Assembly: GCA_964057225.1 (NCBI GenBank)
Contig: OZ059900.1
Location: forward strand, 25,683,638-25,747,637
Source of the DNA: Auanema rhodensis
Lineage: Eukaryota; Nematoda; Chromadorea; Rhabditida; Rhabditidae
Direction: 5' to 3'
Length of the DNA: 64,000 bases
The notes beneath the pieces were generated by a model. It saw only the letters and a list, made by a program, of their open reading frames with translations. It was not told the DNA's origin and did no database searches. Positions within the stretch are counted from its first letter, which is position 1. The number at the start of each line of letters is the position of its first letter. Shown piece by piece: positions 49,587 to 63,950 of this stretch. Position numbers and translations under genes: made by a program.

Positions 49587-52500
49587 TTACAGCGAAATTT
49601 CCAAAAACTGGTTTTCCAGCATAATAAAATATTTCTCATGGGAAATACTGTGTTTTTGTATTTTTCTAGTGTTCAGCATGTGAAATGCTTCATTTTAGTA
49701 TGTAACACGCTGAAATTCGTTGCATTTGACGACTCATATGAACAAAAATCGATTTAATCAATATTAGCCATAAGGGGCGTGCCCTCAGAATATGCTAATT
49801 TCCTTAATTTTCTAACCCCTGTTTTTTTGTCGTGAAAGTGGAACTAGACGTTGTACGAACAATTTTAAGCTAGGTTTCATTGACATTGCATGAGTTTGAA
49901 CACATGAAATCGTAAGTCAAAACCTTGTTTACAGCGAAATTTCCAAAAACTGGTTTTCCAGCATAATACAATATTTCTCATGGGAAATACTGTGTTTTTG
50001 TATTTTTTTAGTGTTCAGCATGTAAAATGCGTCATTTTAGTATGTAAAACGCTGAAATTCGTTGCATTTGACGACTCATATGAACAAAAATCGATTTTAT
50101 CAATATTAGCCATAAGGGGCGTGCCCTCAGAATATGCTAATTTCCTTAATTTTCTAACCCCTGTTTTTTTGTCGTGAAAGTGGAACTAGACGTTGTACGA
50201 ACAATTTTGAGCTAGGTTTCATTGACATTGCATGAGTTTGAACACATGAAATCGTAAGTCAAAACCTTGTTTACAGCGAAATTTCCAAAAACTGGTTTTC
50301 CAGCATAATACAATATTTCTCATGGGAAATACCGTGTTTTTGTATTTTTCTAGTGTTCAGAATGTAGAATGCTTCATTTTAGTACGTAACACGCTGAAAT
50401 TCGTTGCATTTGACGACTCATATGAACAAAAATCGATTTAATCAATATTAGCCATAAGGGGCGTGCCCTCAGAATATGCTAATTTCCTTAATTTTCTAAC
50501 CCCTGTTTTTTTGTCGTGAAAGTGGAACTAGACGTTGTACGAACAATTTTGAGCTAGGTTTCATTGACATTGCATGAGTTTGAACACATGAAATCGTAAG
50601 TCAAAACCTTGTTTACAGCGAAATTTCCAAAAACTGGTTTTCCAGCATAATAAAATATTTGTCATGGGAAATACAGTGTTTTTGTATTTTTTTAGTGTTC
50701 AGCATGTAAAATGCGTCATTTTAGTATGTGAAACGCTGAAATTCGTTGCATTTGACGACTCATATGAACAAAAATCGATTTTATCAATATTAGCCATAAG
50801 GGGCGTGCCCTCAGAATATGCTAATTTCCTTAATTTTCTAACCCCTGTTTTTTTGTCGTGAAAGTGGAACTAGACGTTGTACGAACAATTTTGAGCTAGG
50901 TTTCATTGACATTGCATGAGTTTGAACACATGAAATCGTAAGTCAAAACCTTGTTTACAGCGAAATTTCCAAAAACTGGTTTTCCAGCATAATAAAATAT
51001 TTCTCATGGGAAATACTGTGTTTTTGTATTTTTCTAGTGTTCAGCATGTAAAATGCTTCATTTTAGTATGTAACACGCTGAAATTCGTTGCATTTGACGA
51101 CTCATATGAACAAAAATCGATTTAATCAATATTAGCCATAAGGGGCGTGCCCTCAGAATATGCTAATTTCCTTAATTTTCTAACCCCTGTTTTTTTGTCG
51201 TGAAAGTGGAACTAGACGTTGTACGAACAATTTTGAGCTAGGTTTCATTGACATTGCATGAGTTTGAACACATGAAATCGTAAGTCAAAACCTTGTTTAC
51301 AGCGAAATTTCCAAAAACTGGTTTTCCAGCATAATAAAATATTTCTCATGGGAAATACAGTGTTTTTGTATTTTTTTAGTGTTCAGCATGTAAAATGCGT
51401 CATTTTAGTATGTAAAACGCTGAAATTCGTTGCATTTGACGACTCATATGAACAAAAATCGATTTTATCAATATTAGCCATAAGGGGCGTGCCCTCAGAA
51501 TATGCTAATTTCCTTAATTTTCTAACCCCTGTTTTTTTGTCGTGAAAGTGGAACTAGACGTTGTACGAACAATTTTGAGCTAGGTTTCATTGACATTGCA
51601 TGAGTTTGAACACATGAAATCGTAAGTCAAAACCTTGTTTACAGCGAAATTTCCAAAAACTGGTTTTCCAGCATAATACAATATTTCTCATGGGAAATAC
51701 TGTGTTTTTGTATTTTTCTAGTGTTCAGAATGTAGAATGCTTCATTTTAGTACGTAACACGCTGAAATTCGTTGCATTTGACGACTCATATGAACAAAAA
51801 TCGATTTAATCAATATTAGCCATAAGGGGCGTGCCCTCAGAATATGCTAATTTCCTTAATTTTCTAACCCCTGTTTTTTTGTCGTGAAAGTGGAACTAGA
51901 CGTTGTACGAACAATTTTGAGCTAGGTTTCATTGACATTGCATGAGTTTGAACACATGAAATCGTAAGTCAAAACCTTGTTTGCAGCGAAATTTCCAAAA
52001 ACTGGTTTTCCAGCATAATAAAATATTTCTCATGGGAACTACTGTGTTTTTGTATTTTTCTAGTGTTCAGCATGTAAAATGCTTCATTTTAGTATGTAAC
52101 ACGCTGAAATTCGTTGCATTTGACGACTCATATGAACAAAAATCGATTTAATCAATATTAGCCATAAGGGGCGTGCCCTCAGAATATGCTAATTTCCTTA
52201 ATTTTCTAACCCCTGTTTTTTTGTCGTGAAAGTGGAACTAGACGTTGTACGAACAATTTTGAGCTAGGTTTCATTGACATTGCATGAGTTTGAACACATG
52301 AAATCGTAAGTCAAAACCTTGTTTACAGCGAAATTTCCAAAAACTGGTTTTCCAGCATAATACAATATTTCTCATGGGAAACACTGTGTTTTTGTATTTT
52401 TTTAGTGTTCAGCATGTAAAATGCGTCATTTTAGTATGTAAAACGCTGAAATTCGTTGCATTTGACGACTCATATGAACAAAAATCGATTTTATCAATAT

Positions 52501-54374
52501 TAGCCATAAGGGGCGTGCCCTCAGAATATGCTAATTTCCTTAATTTTCTAACCCCTGTTTTTTTGTCGTGAAAGTGGAACTAGACGTTGTACGAACAATT
52601 TTGAGCTAGGTTTCATTGACATTGCATGAGTTTGAACACATGAAATCGTAAGTCAAAACCTTGTTTACAGCGAAATTTCCAAAAACTGGTTTTCCAGCAT
52701 AATACAATATTTCTCATGGGAAATACCGTGTTTTTGTATTTTTCTAGTGTTCAGAATGTAGAATGCTTCATTTTAGTACGTAACACGCTGAAATTCGTTG
52801 CATTTGACGACTCATATGAACAAAAATCGATTTAATCAATATTAGCCATAAGGGGCGTGCCCTCAGAATATGCTAATTTCCTTAATTTTCTAACCCCTGT
52901 TTTTTTGTCGTGAAAGTGGAACTAGACGTTGTACGAACAATTTTGAGCTAGGTTTCATTGACATTGCATGAGTTTGAACACATGAAATCGTAAGTCAAAA
53001 CCTTGTTTACAGCGAAATTTCCAAAAACTGGTTTTCCAGCATAATAAAATATTTCTCATGGGAAATACAGTGTTTTTGTATTTTTCTAGTGTTCAGAATG
53101 TAGAATGCTTCATTTTAGTATGTAAAACGCTGAAATTCGTTGCATTTGACGACTCATATGAACAAAAATCGATTTTATCAATATTAGCCATAAGGGGCGT
53201 GCCCTCAGAATATGCTAATTTCCTTAATTTTCTAACCCCTGTTTTTTTGTCGTGAAAGTGGAACTAGACGTTGTACGAACAATTTTGAGCTAGGTTTCAT
53301 TGACATTGCATGAGTTTGAACACATGAAATCGTAAGTCAAAACCTTGTTTACAGCGAAATTTCCAAAAACTGGTTTTCCAGCATAATACAATATTTCTCA
53401 TGGGAAATACCGTGTTTTTGTATTTTTCTAGTGTTCAGAATGTAGAATGCTTCATTTTAGTACGTAACACGCTGAAATTCGTTGCATTTGACGACTCATA
53501 TGAACAAAAATCGATTTAATCAATATTAGCCATAAGGGGCGTGCCCTCAGAATATGCTAATTTCCTTAATTTTCTAACCCCTGTTTTTTTGTCGTGAAAG
53601 TGGAACTAGACGTTGTACGAACAATTTTGAGCTAGGTTTCATTGACATTGCATGAGTTTGAACACATGAAATCGTAAGTCAAAACCTTGTTTACAGCGAA
53701 ATTTCCAAAAACTGGTTTTCCAGCATAATAAAATATTTGTCATGGGAAATACAGTGTTTTTGTATTTTTTTAGTGTTCAGCATGTAAAATGCGTCATTTT
53801 AGTATGTAAAACGCTGAAATTCGTTGCATTTGACGACTCATATGAACAAAAATCGATTTTATCAATATTAGCCATAAGGGGCGTGCCCTCAGAATATGCT
53901 AATTTCCTTAATTTTCTAACCCCTGTTTTTTTGTCGTGAAAGTGGAACTAGACGTTGTACGAACAATTTTGAGCTAGGTTTCATTGACATTGCATGAGTT
54001 TGAACACATGAAATCGTAAGTCAAAACCTTGTTTACAGCGAAATTTCCAAAAACTGGTTTTCCAGCATAATACAATATTTCTCATGGGAAATACTGTGTT
54101 TTTGTATTTTTCTAGTGTTCAGAATGTAGAATGCTTCATTTTAGTACGTAACACGCTGAAATTCGTTGCATTTGACGACTCATATGAACAAAAATCGATT
54201 TAATCAATATTAGCCATAAGGGGCGTGCCCTCAGAATATGCTAATTTCCTTAATTTTCTAACCCCTGTTTTTTTGTCGTGAAAGTGGAACTAGACGTTGT
54301 ACGAACAATTTTGAGCTAGGTTTCATTGACATTGCATGAGTTTGAACACATGAAATCGTAAGTCAAAACCTTGT
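49587..54374 (+). repeat. A/B/C transition block (units 146-159)
   Basis: The order is C (G96, A281), A (C41), B, A (G49, GTGAAAC), C, A, B, C (TTGCAGCG, GGAACTACTG), A (C41, GGAAACAC), B, B/A chimera (unit 156: A63, A91, G97, then A120 and T170), B, A, B. Units 147-150 match units 111-114. A-B-C order begins to dominate, leading into the regular trimers further right. Confidence 0.8.
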
Positions 54375-55742
54375 TTACAGCGAAATTTCCAAAAACTGGT
54401 TTTCCAGCATAATAAAATATTTCTCATGGGAAATACTGTGTTTTTGTATTTTTCTAGTGTTCAGCATGTGAAATGCTTCATTTTAGTATGTAACACGCTG
54501 AAATTCGTTGCATTTGACGACTCATATGAACAAAAATCGATTTAATCAATATTAGCCATAAGGGGCGTGCCCTCAGAATATGCTAATTTCCTTAATTTTC
54601 TAACCCCTGTTTTTTTGTCGTGAAAGTGGAACTAGACGTTGTACGAACAATTTTGAGCTAGGTTTCATTGACATTGCATGAGTTTGAACACATGAAATCG
54701 TAAGTCAAAACCTTGTTTACAGCGAAATTTCCAAAAACTGGTTTTCCAGCATAATACAATATTTCTCATGGGAAATACTGTGTTTTTGTATTTTTCTAGT
54801 GTTCAGAATGTAGAATGCTTCATTTTAGTACGTAACACGCTGAAATTCGTTGCATTTGACGACTCATATGAACAAAAATCGATTTAATCAATATTAGCCA
54901 TAAGGGGCGTGCCCTCAGAATATGCTAATTTCCTTAATTTTCTAACCCCTGTTTTTTTGTCGTGAAAGTGGAACTAGACGTTGTACGAACAATTTTGAGC
55001 TAGGTTTCATTGACATTGCATGAGTTTGAACACATGAAATCGTAAGTCAAAACCTTGTTTACAGCGAAATTTCCAAAAACTGGTTTTCCAGCATAATAAA
55101 ATATTTCTCATGGGAAATACTGTGTTTTTGTATTTTTCTAGTGTTCAGCATGTAAAATGCTTCATTTTAGTATGTAACACGCTGAAATTCGTTGCATTTG
55201 ACGACTCATAAGAACAAAAATCGATTTAATCAATATTAGCCATAAGGGGCGTGCCCTCAGAATATGCTAATTTCCTTAATTTTCTAACCCCTGTTTTTTT
55301 GTCGTGAAAGTGGAACTAGACGTTGTACGAACAATTTTGAGCTAGGTTTCATTGACATTGCATGAGTTTGAACACATGAAATCGTAAGTCAAAACCTTGT
55401 TTACAGCGAAATTTCCAAAAACTGGTTTTCCAGCATAATAAAATATTTGTCATGGGAAATACAGTGTTTTTGTATTTTTTTAGTGTTCAGCATGTAAAAT
55501 GCGTCATTTTAGTATGTAAAACGCTGAAATTCGTTGCATTTGACGACTCATATGAACAAAAATCGATTTTATCAATATTAGCCATAAGGGGCGTGCCCTC
55601 AGAATATGCTAATTTCCTTAATTTTCTAACCCCTGTTTTTTTGTCGTGAAAGTGGAACTAGACGTTGTACGAACAATTTTGAGCTAGGTTTCATTGACAT
55701 TGCATGAGTTTGAACACATGAAATTGTAAGTCAAAACCTTGT
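54375..55742 (+). repeat. Tetramer C-B-C-A, copy 1 (units 160-163)
   Basis: The order is C with G96 (CATGTGAAAT), B, C with CATAAGAAC, A with G49. This 1368-bp tetramer recurs at 60531-61898 and 62583-63950. A version with a B/A chimera in fourth place is at 59163-60530. Unit 163 ends with a private GAAATTGTAAG. Confidence 0.87.
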
Positions 55743-58700
55743 TTACAGCGAAATTTCCAAAAACTGGTTTTCCAGCATAATACAATATTTCTCATGGGAA
55801 ATACTGTGTTTTTGTATTTTTCTAGTGTTCAGAATGTAGAATGCTTCATTTTAGTACGTAACACGCTGAAATTCGTTGCATTTGACGACTCATATGAACA
55901 AAAATCGATTTAATCAATATTAGCCATAAGGGGCGTGCCCTCAGAATATGCTAATTTCCTTAATTTTCTAACCCCTGTTTTTTTGTCGTGAAAGTGGAAC
56001 TAGACGTTGTACGAACAATTTTGAGCTAGGTTTCATTGACATTGCATGAGTTTGAACACATGAAATCGTAAGTCAAAACCTTGTTTACAGCGAAATTTCC
56101 AAAAACTGGTTTTCCAGCATAATAAAATATTTCTCATGGGAAATACTGTGTTTTTGTATTTTTCTAGTGTTCAGCATGTGAAATGCTTCATTTTAGTATG
56201 TAACACGCTGAAATTCGTTGCATTTGACGACTCATAAGAACAAAAATCGATTTAATCAATATTAGCCATAAGGGGCGTGCCCTCAGAATATGCTAATTTC
56301 CTTAATTTTCTAACCCCTGTTTTTTTGTCGTGAAAGTGGAACTAGACGTTGTACGAACAATTTTGAGCTAGGTTTCATTGACATTGCATGAGTTTGAACA
56401 CATGAAATCGTAAGTCAAAACCTTGTTTACAGCGAAATTTCCAAAAACTGGTTTTCCAGCATAATAAAATATTTGTCATGGGAAATACAGTGTTTTTGTA
56501 TTTTTTTAGTGTTCAGCATGTAAAATGCGTCATTTTAGTATGTAAAACGCTGAAATTCGTTGCATTTGACGACTCATATGAACAAAAATCGATTTTATCA
56601 ATATTAGCCATAAGGGGCGTGCCCTCAGAATATGCTAATTTCCTTAATTTTCTAACCCCTGTTTTTTTGTCGTGAAAGTGGAACTAGACGTTGTACGAAC
56701 AATTTTGAGCTAGGTTTCATTGACATTGCATGAGTTTGAACACATGAAATCGTAAGTCAAAACCTTGTTTACAGCGAAATTTCCAAAAACTGGTTTTCCA
56801 GCATAATACAATATTTCTCATGGGAAATACTGTGTTTTTGTATTTTTCTAGTGTTCAGAATGTAGAATGCTTCATTTTAGTACGTAACACGCTGAAATTC
56901 GTTGCATTTGACGACTCATATGAACAAAAATCGATTTAATCAATATTAGCCATAAGGGGCGTGCCCTCAGAATATGCTAATTTCCTTAATTTTCTAACCC
57001 CTGTTTTTTTGTCGTGAAAGTGGAACTAGACGTTGTACGAACAATTTTGAGCTAGGTTTCATTGACATTGCATGAGTTTGAACACATGAAATCGTAAGTC
57101 AAAACCTTGTTTACAGCGAAATTTCCAAAAACTGGTTTTCCAGCATAATAAAATATTTCTCATGGGAAATACTGTGTTTTTGTATTTTTCTAGTGTTCAG
57201 CATGTGAAATGCTTCATTTTAGTATGTAACACGCTGAAATTCGTTGCATTTGACGACTCATATGAACAAAAATCGATTTAATCAATATTAGCCATAAGGG
57301 GCGTGCCCTCAGAATATGCTAATTTCCTTAATTTTCTAACCCCTGTTTTTTTGTCGTGAAAGTGGAACTAGACGTTGTACGAACAATTTTGAGCTAGGTT
57401 TCATTGACATTGCATGAGTTTGAACACATGAAATCGTAAGTCAAAACCTTGTTTACAGCGAAATTTCCAAAAACTGGTTTTCCAGCATAATAAAATATTT
57501 CTCATGGGAAATACAGTGTTTTTGTATTTTTTTAGTGTTCAGCATGTAAAATGCGTCATTTTAGTATGTAAAACGCTGAAATTCGTTGCATTTGACGACT
57601 CATATGAACAAAAATCGATTTTATCAATATTAGCCATAAGGGGCGTGCCCTCAGAATATGCTAATTTCCTTAATTTTCTAACCCCTGTTTTTTTGTCGTG
57701 AAAGTGGAACTAGACGTTGTACGAACAATTTTGAGCTAGGTTTCATTGACATTGCATGAGTTTGAACACATGAAATCGTAAGTCAAAACCTTGTTTACAG
57801 CGAAATTTCCAAAAACTGGTTTTCCAGCATAATACAATATTTCTCATGGGAAATACTGTGTTTTTGTATTTTTCTAGTGTTCAGAATGTAGAATGCTTCA
57901 TTTTAGTACGTAACACGCTGAAATTCGTTGCATTTGACGACTCATATGAACAAAAATCGATTTAATCAATATTAGCCATAAGGGGCGTGCCCTCAGAATA
58001 TGCTAATTTCCTTAATTTTCTAACCCCTGTTTTTTTGTCGTGAAAGTGGAACTAGACGTTGTACGAACAATTTTGAGCTAGGTTTCATTGACATTGCATG
58101 AGTTTGAACACATGAAATCGTAAGTCAAAACCTTGTTTACAGCGAAATTTCCAAAAACTGGTTTTCCAGCATAATAAAATATTTCTCATGGGAAATACTG
58201 TGTTTTTGTATTTTTCTAGTGTTCAGCATGTAAAATGCTTCATTTTAGTATGTAACACGCTGAAATTCGTTGCATTTGACGACTCATATGAACAAAAATC
58301 GATTTAATCAATATTAGCCATAAGGGGCGTGCCCTCAGAATATGCTAATTTCCTTAATTTTCTAACCCCTGTTTTTTTGTCGTGAAAGTGGAACTAGACG
58401 TTGTACGAACAATTTTGAGCTAGGTTTCATTGACATTGCATGAGTTTGAACACATGAAATCGTAAGTCAAAACCTTGTTTACAGCGAAATTTCCAAAAAC
58501 TGGTTTTCCAGCATAATACAATATTTCTCATGGGAAACACTGTGTTTTTGTATTTTTTTAGTGTTCAGCATGTAAAATGCGTCATTTTAGAATGTAAAAC
58601 GCTGAAATTCGTTGCATTTGACGACTCATATGAACAAAAATCGATTTTATCAATATTAGCCATAAGGGGCGTGCCCTCAGAATATGCTAATTTCCTTAAT

Positions 58701-59504
58701 TTTCTAACCCCTGTTTTTTTGTCGTGAAAGTGGAACTAGACGTTGTACGAACAATTTTGAGCTAGGTTTCATTGACATTGCATGAGTTTGAACACATGAA
58801 ATCGTAAGTCAAAACCTTGTTTACAGCGAAATTTCCAAAAACTGGTTTTCCAGCATAATACAATATTTCTCATGGGAAATACCGTGTTTTTGTATTTTTC
58901 TAGTGTTCAGAATGTAGAATGCTTCATTTTAGTACGTAACACGCTGAAATTCGTTGCATTTGACGACTCATATGAACAAAAATCGATTTAATCAATATTA
59001 GCCATAAGGGGCGTGCCCTCAGAATATGCTAATTTCCTTAATTTTCTAACCCCTGTTTTTTTGTCGTGAAAGTGGAACTAGACGTTGTACGAACAATTTT
59101 GAGCTAGGTTTCATTGACATTGCATGAGTTTGAACACATGAAATCGTAAGTCAAAACCTTGTTTACAGCGAAATTTCCAAAAACTGGTTTTCCAGCATAA
59201 TAAAATATTTCTCATGGGAAATACTGTGTTTTTGTATTTTTCTAGTGTTCAGCATGTGAAATGCTTCATTTTAGTATGTAACACGCTGAAATTCGTTGCA
59301 TTTGACGACTCATATGAACAAAAATCGATTTAATCAATATTAGCCATAAGGGGCGTGCCCTCAGAATATGCTAATTTCCTTAATTTTCTAACCCCTGTTT
59401 TTTTGTCGTGAAAGTGGAACTAGACGTTGTACGAACAATTTTGAGCTAGGTTTCATTGACATTGCATGAGTTTGAACACATGAAATCGTAAGTCAAAACC
59501 TTGT
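55401..59504 (+). repeat. Trimer A-B-C repeated four times (units 163-174)
   Basis: Four consecutive copies of a 1026-bp A-B-C trimer begin at 55401, 56427, 57453 and 58479. The C member has G96 in copies 1, 2 and 4. The A member has G49 and A63 in copies 1 and 2, A63 only in copy 3, and C41 with GGAAACAC in copy 4. This is the most regular higher-order stretch in the window. Confidence 0.93.
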
Positions 59505-60530
59505 TTACAGCGAAATTTCCAAAAACTGGTTTTCCAGCATAATACAATATTTCTCATGGGAAATACTGTGTTTTTGTATTTTTCTAGTGTTCAGAATGTA
59601 GAATGCTTCATTTTAGTACGTAACACGCTGAAATTCGTTGCATTTGACGACTCATATGAACAAAAATCGATTTAATCAATATTAGCCATAAGGGGCGTGC
59701 CCTCAGAATATGCTAATTTCCTTAATTTTCTAACCCCTGTTTTTTTGTCGTGAAAGTGGAACTAGACGTTGTACGAACAATTTTGAGCTAGGTTTCATTG
59801 ACATTGCATGAGTTTGAACACATGAAATCGTAAGTCAAAACCTTGTTTACAGCGAAATTTCCAAAAACTGGTTTTCCAGCATAATAAAATATTTCTCATG
59901 GGAAATACTGTGTTTTTGTATTTTTCTAGTGTTCAGCATGTAAAATGCTTCATTTTAGTATGTAACACGCTGAAATTCGTTGCATTTGACGACTCATAAG
60001 AACAAAAATCGATTTAATCAATATTAGCCATAAGGGGCGTGCCCTCAGAATATGCTAATTTCCTTAATTTTCTAACCCCTGTTTTTTTGTCGTGAAAGTG
60101 GAACTAGACGTTGTACGAACAATTTTGAGCTAGGTTTCATTGACATTGCATGAGTTTGAACACATGAAATCGTAAGTCAAAACCTTGTTTACAGCGAAAT
60201 TTCCAAAAACTGGTTTTCCAGCATAATAAAATATTTGTCATGGGAAATACCGTGTTTTTGTATTTTTCTAGTGTTCAGAATGTAGAATGCTTCATTTTAG
60301 TACGTAACACGCTGAAATTCGTTGCATTTGACGACTCATATGAACAAAAATCGATTTAATCAATATTAGCCATAAGGGGCGTGCCCTCAGAATATGCTAA
60401 TTTCCTTAATTTTCTAACCCCTGTTTTTTTGTCGTGAAAGTGGAACTAGACGTTGTACGAACAATTTTGAGCTAGGTTTCATTGACATTGCATGAGTTTG
60501 AACACATGAAATCGTAAGTCAAAACCTTGT
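59163..60530 (+). repeat. Tetramer C-B-C-B/A (units 174-177)
   Basis: This is the same tetramer as 54375-55742, but its fourth unit (unit 177) is a chimera. Its left end has A41 and G49, as in class A. From C63 through A91, G97 and C115 it is class B. The breakpoint lies between unit positions 49 and 63. Confidence 0.85.
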
Positions 60531-61898
60531 TTACAGCGAAATTTCCAAAAACTGGTTTTCCAGCATAATAAAATATTTCTCATGGGAAATACTGTGTTTT
60601 TGTATTTTTCTAGTGTTCAGCATGTGAAATGCTTCATTTTAGTATGTAACACGCTGAAATTCGTTGCATTTGACGACTCATATGAACAAAAATCGATTTA
60701 ATCAATATTAGCCATAAGGGGCGTGCCCTCAGAATATGCTAATTTCCTTAATTTTCTAACCCCTGTTTTTTTGTCGTGAAAGTGGAACTAGACGTTGTAC
60801 GAACAATTTTGAGCTAGGTTTCATTGACATTGCATGAGTTTGAACACATGAAATCGTAAGTCAAAACCTTGTTTACAGCGAAATTTCCAAAAACTGGTTT
60901 TCCAGCATAATACAATATTTCTCATGGGAAATACTGTGTTTTTGTATTTTTCTAGTGTTCAGAATGTAGAATGCTTCATTTTAGTACGTAACACGCTGAA
61001 ATTCGTTGCATTTGACGACTCATATGAACAAAAATCGATTTAATCAATATTAGCCATAAGGGGCGTGCCCTCAGAATATGCTAATTTCCTTAATTTTCTA
61101 ACCCCTGTTTTTTTGTCGTGAAAGTGGAACTAGACGTTGTACGAACAATTTTGAGCTAGGTTTCATTGACATTGCATGAGTTTGAACACATGAAATCGTA
61201 AGTCAAAACCTTGTTTACAGCGAAATTTCCAAAAACTGGTTTTCCAGCATAATAAAATATTTCTCATGGGAAATACTGTGTTTTTGTATTTTTCTAGTGT
61301 TCAGCATGTAAAATGCTTCATTTTAGTATGTAACACGCTGAAATTCGTTGCATTTGACGACTCATAAGAACAAAAATCGATTTAATCAATATTAGCCATA
61401 AGGGGCGTGCCCTCAGAATATGCTAATTTCCTTAATTTTCTAACCCCTGTTTTTTTGTCGTGAAAGTGGAACTAGACGTTGTACGAACAATTTTGAGCTA
61501 GGTTTCATTGACATTGCATGAGTTTGAACACATGAAATCGTAAGTCAAAACCTTGTTTACAGCGAAATTTCCAAAAACTGGTTTTCCAGCATAATAAAAT
61601 ATTTGTCATGGGAAATACAGTGTTTTTGTATTTTTTTAGTGTTCAGCATGTAAAATGCGTCATTTTAGTATGTAAAACGCTGAAATTCGTTGCATTTGAC
61701 GACTCATATGAACAAAAATCGATTTTATCAATATTAGCCATAAGGGGCGTGCCCTCAGAATATGCTAATTTCCTTAATTTTCTAACCCCTGTTTTTTTGT
61801 CGTGAAAGTGGAACTAGACGTTGTACGAACAATTTTGAGCTAGGTTTCATTGACATTGCATGAGTTTGAACACATGAAATCGTAAGTCAAAACCTTGT
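60531..61898 (+). repeat. Tetramer C-B-C-A (units 178-181)
   Basis: The class order and markers (G96 in the first C, CATAAGAAC in the second C, G49 in A) match units 160-163 and 184-187. Confidence 0.88.
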
Positions 61899-62582
61899 TT
61901 ACAGCGAAATTTCCAAAAACTGGTTTTCCAGCATAATAAAATATTTCTCATGGGAAATACTGTGTTTTTGTATTTTTCTAGTGTTCAGCATGTGAAATGC
62001 TTCATTTTAGTATGTAACACGCTGAAATTCGTTGCATTTGACGACTCATATGAACAAAAATCGATTTAATCAATATTAGCCATAAGGGGCGTGCCCTCAG
62101 AATATGCTAATTTCCTTAATTTTCTAACCCCTGTTTTTTTGTCGTGAAAGTGGAACTAGACGTTGTACGAACAATTTTGAGCTAGGTTTCATTGACATTG
62201 CATGAGTTTGAACACATGAAATCGTAAGTCAAAACCTTGTTTACAGCGAAATTTCCAAAAACTGGTTTTCCAGCATAATACAATATTTCTCATGGGAAAT
62301 ACTGTGTTTTTGTATTTTTCTAGTGTTCAGAATGTAGAATGCTTCATTTTAGTACGTAACACGCTGAAATTCGTTGCATTTGACGACTCATATGAACAAA
62401 AATCGATTTTATCAATATTAGCCATAAGGGGCGTGCCCTCAGAATATGCTAATTTCCTTAATTTTCTAACCCCTGTTTTTTTGTCGTGAAAGTGGAACTA
62501 GACGTTGTACGAACAATTTTGAGCTAGGTTTCATTGACATTGCATGAGTTTGAACACATGAAATCGTAAGTCAAAACCTTGT
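61899..62582 (+). repeat. Dimer C-B between tetramers (units 182-183)
   Basis: Unit 182 is C with G96. Unit 183 is B up to C115 but has T170, a class A marker, so it is a B/A chimera with a breakpoint between unit positions 120 and 170. Confidence 0.83.
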
Positions 62583-63950
62583 TTACAGCGAAATTTCCAA
62601 AAACTGGTTTTCCAGCATAATAAAATATTTCTCATGGGAAATACTGTGTTTTTGTATTTTTCTAGTGTTCAGCATGTGAAATGCTTCATTTTAGTATGTA
62701 ACACGCTGAAATTCGTTGCATTTGACGACTCATATGAACAAAAATCGATTTAATCAATATTAGCCATAAGGGGCGTGCCCTCAGAATATGCTAATTTCCT
62801 TAATTTTCTAACCCCTGTTTTTTTGTCGTGAAAGTGGAACTAGACGTTGTACGAACAATTTTGAGCTAGGTTTCATTGACATTGCATGAGTTTGAACACA
62901 TGAAATCGTAAGTCAAAACCTTGTTTACAGCGAAATTTCCAAAAACTGGTTTTCCAGCATAATACAATATTTCTCATGGGAAATACTGTGTTTTTGTATT
63001 TTTCTAGTGTTCAGAATGTAGAATGCTTCATTTTAGTACGTAACACGCTGAAATTCGTTGCATTTGACGACTCATATGAACAAAAATCGATTTAATCAAT
63101 ATTAGCCATAAGGGGCGTGCCCTCAGAATATGCTAATTTCCTTAATTTTCTAACCCCTGTTTTTTTGTCGTGAAAGTGGAACTAGACGTTGTACGAACAA
63201 TTTTGAGCTAGGTTTCATTGACATTGCATGAGTTTGAACACATGAAATCGTAAGTCAAAACCTTGTTTACAGCGAAATTTCCAAAAACTGGTTTTCCAGC
63301 ATAATAAAATATTTCTCATGGGAAATACTGTGTTTTTGTATTTTTCTAGTGTTCAGCATGTAAAATGCTTCATTTTAGTATGTAACACGCTGAAATTCGT
63401 TGCATTTGACGACTCATAAGAACAAAAATCGATTTAATCAATATTAGCCATAAGGGGCGTGCCCTCAGAATATGCTAATTTCCTTAATTTTCTAACCCCT
63501 GTTTTTTTGTCGTGAAAGTGGAACTAGACGTTGTACGAACAATTTTGAGCTAGGTTTCATTGACATTGCATGAGTTTGAACACATGAAATCGTAAGTCAA
63601 AACCTTGTTTACAGCGAAATTTCCAAAAACTGGTTTTCCAGCATAATAAAATATTTGTCATGGGAAATACAGTGTTTTTGTATTTTTTTAGTGTTCAGCA
63701 TGTAAAATGCGTCATTTTAGTATGTAAAACGCTGAAATTCGTTGCATTTGACGACTCATATGAACAAAAATCGATTTTATCAATATTAGCCATAAGGGGC
63801 GTGCCCTCAGAATATGCTAATTTCCTTAATTTTCTAACCCCTGTTTTTTTGTCGTGAAAGTGGAACTAGACGTTGTACGAACAATTTTGAGCTAGGTTTC
63901 ATTGACATTGCATGAGTTTGAACACATGAAATCGTAAGTCAAAACCTTGT
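62583..63950 (+). repeat. Tetramer C-B-C-A (units 184-187)
   Basis: This is the last complete higher-order copy in the window, with the same markers as 54375-55742 and 60531-61898. The array continues past it. Confidence 0.88.
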
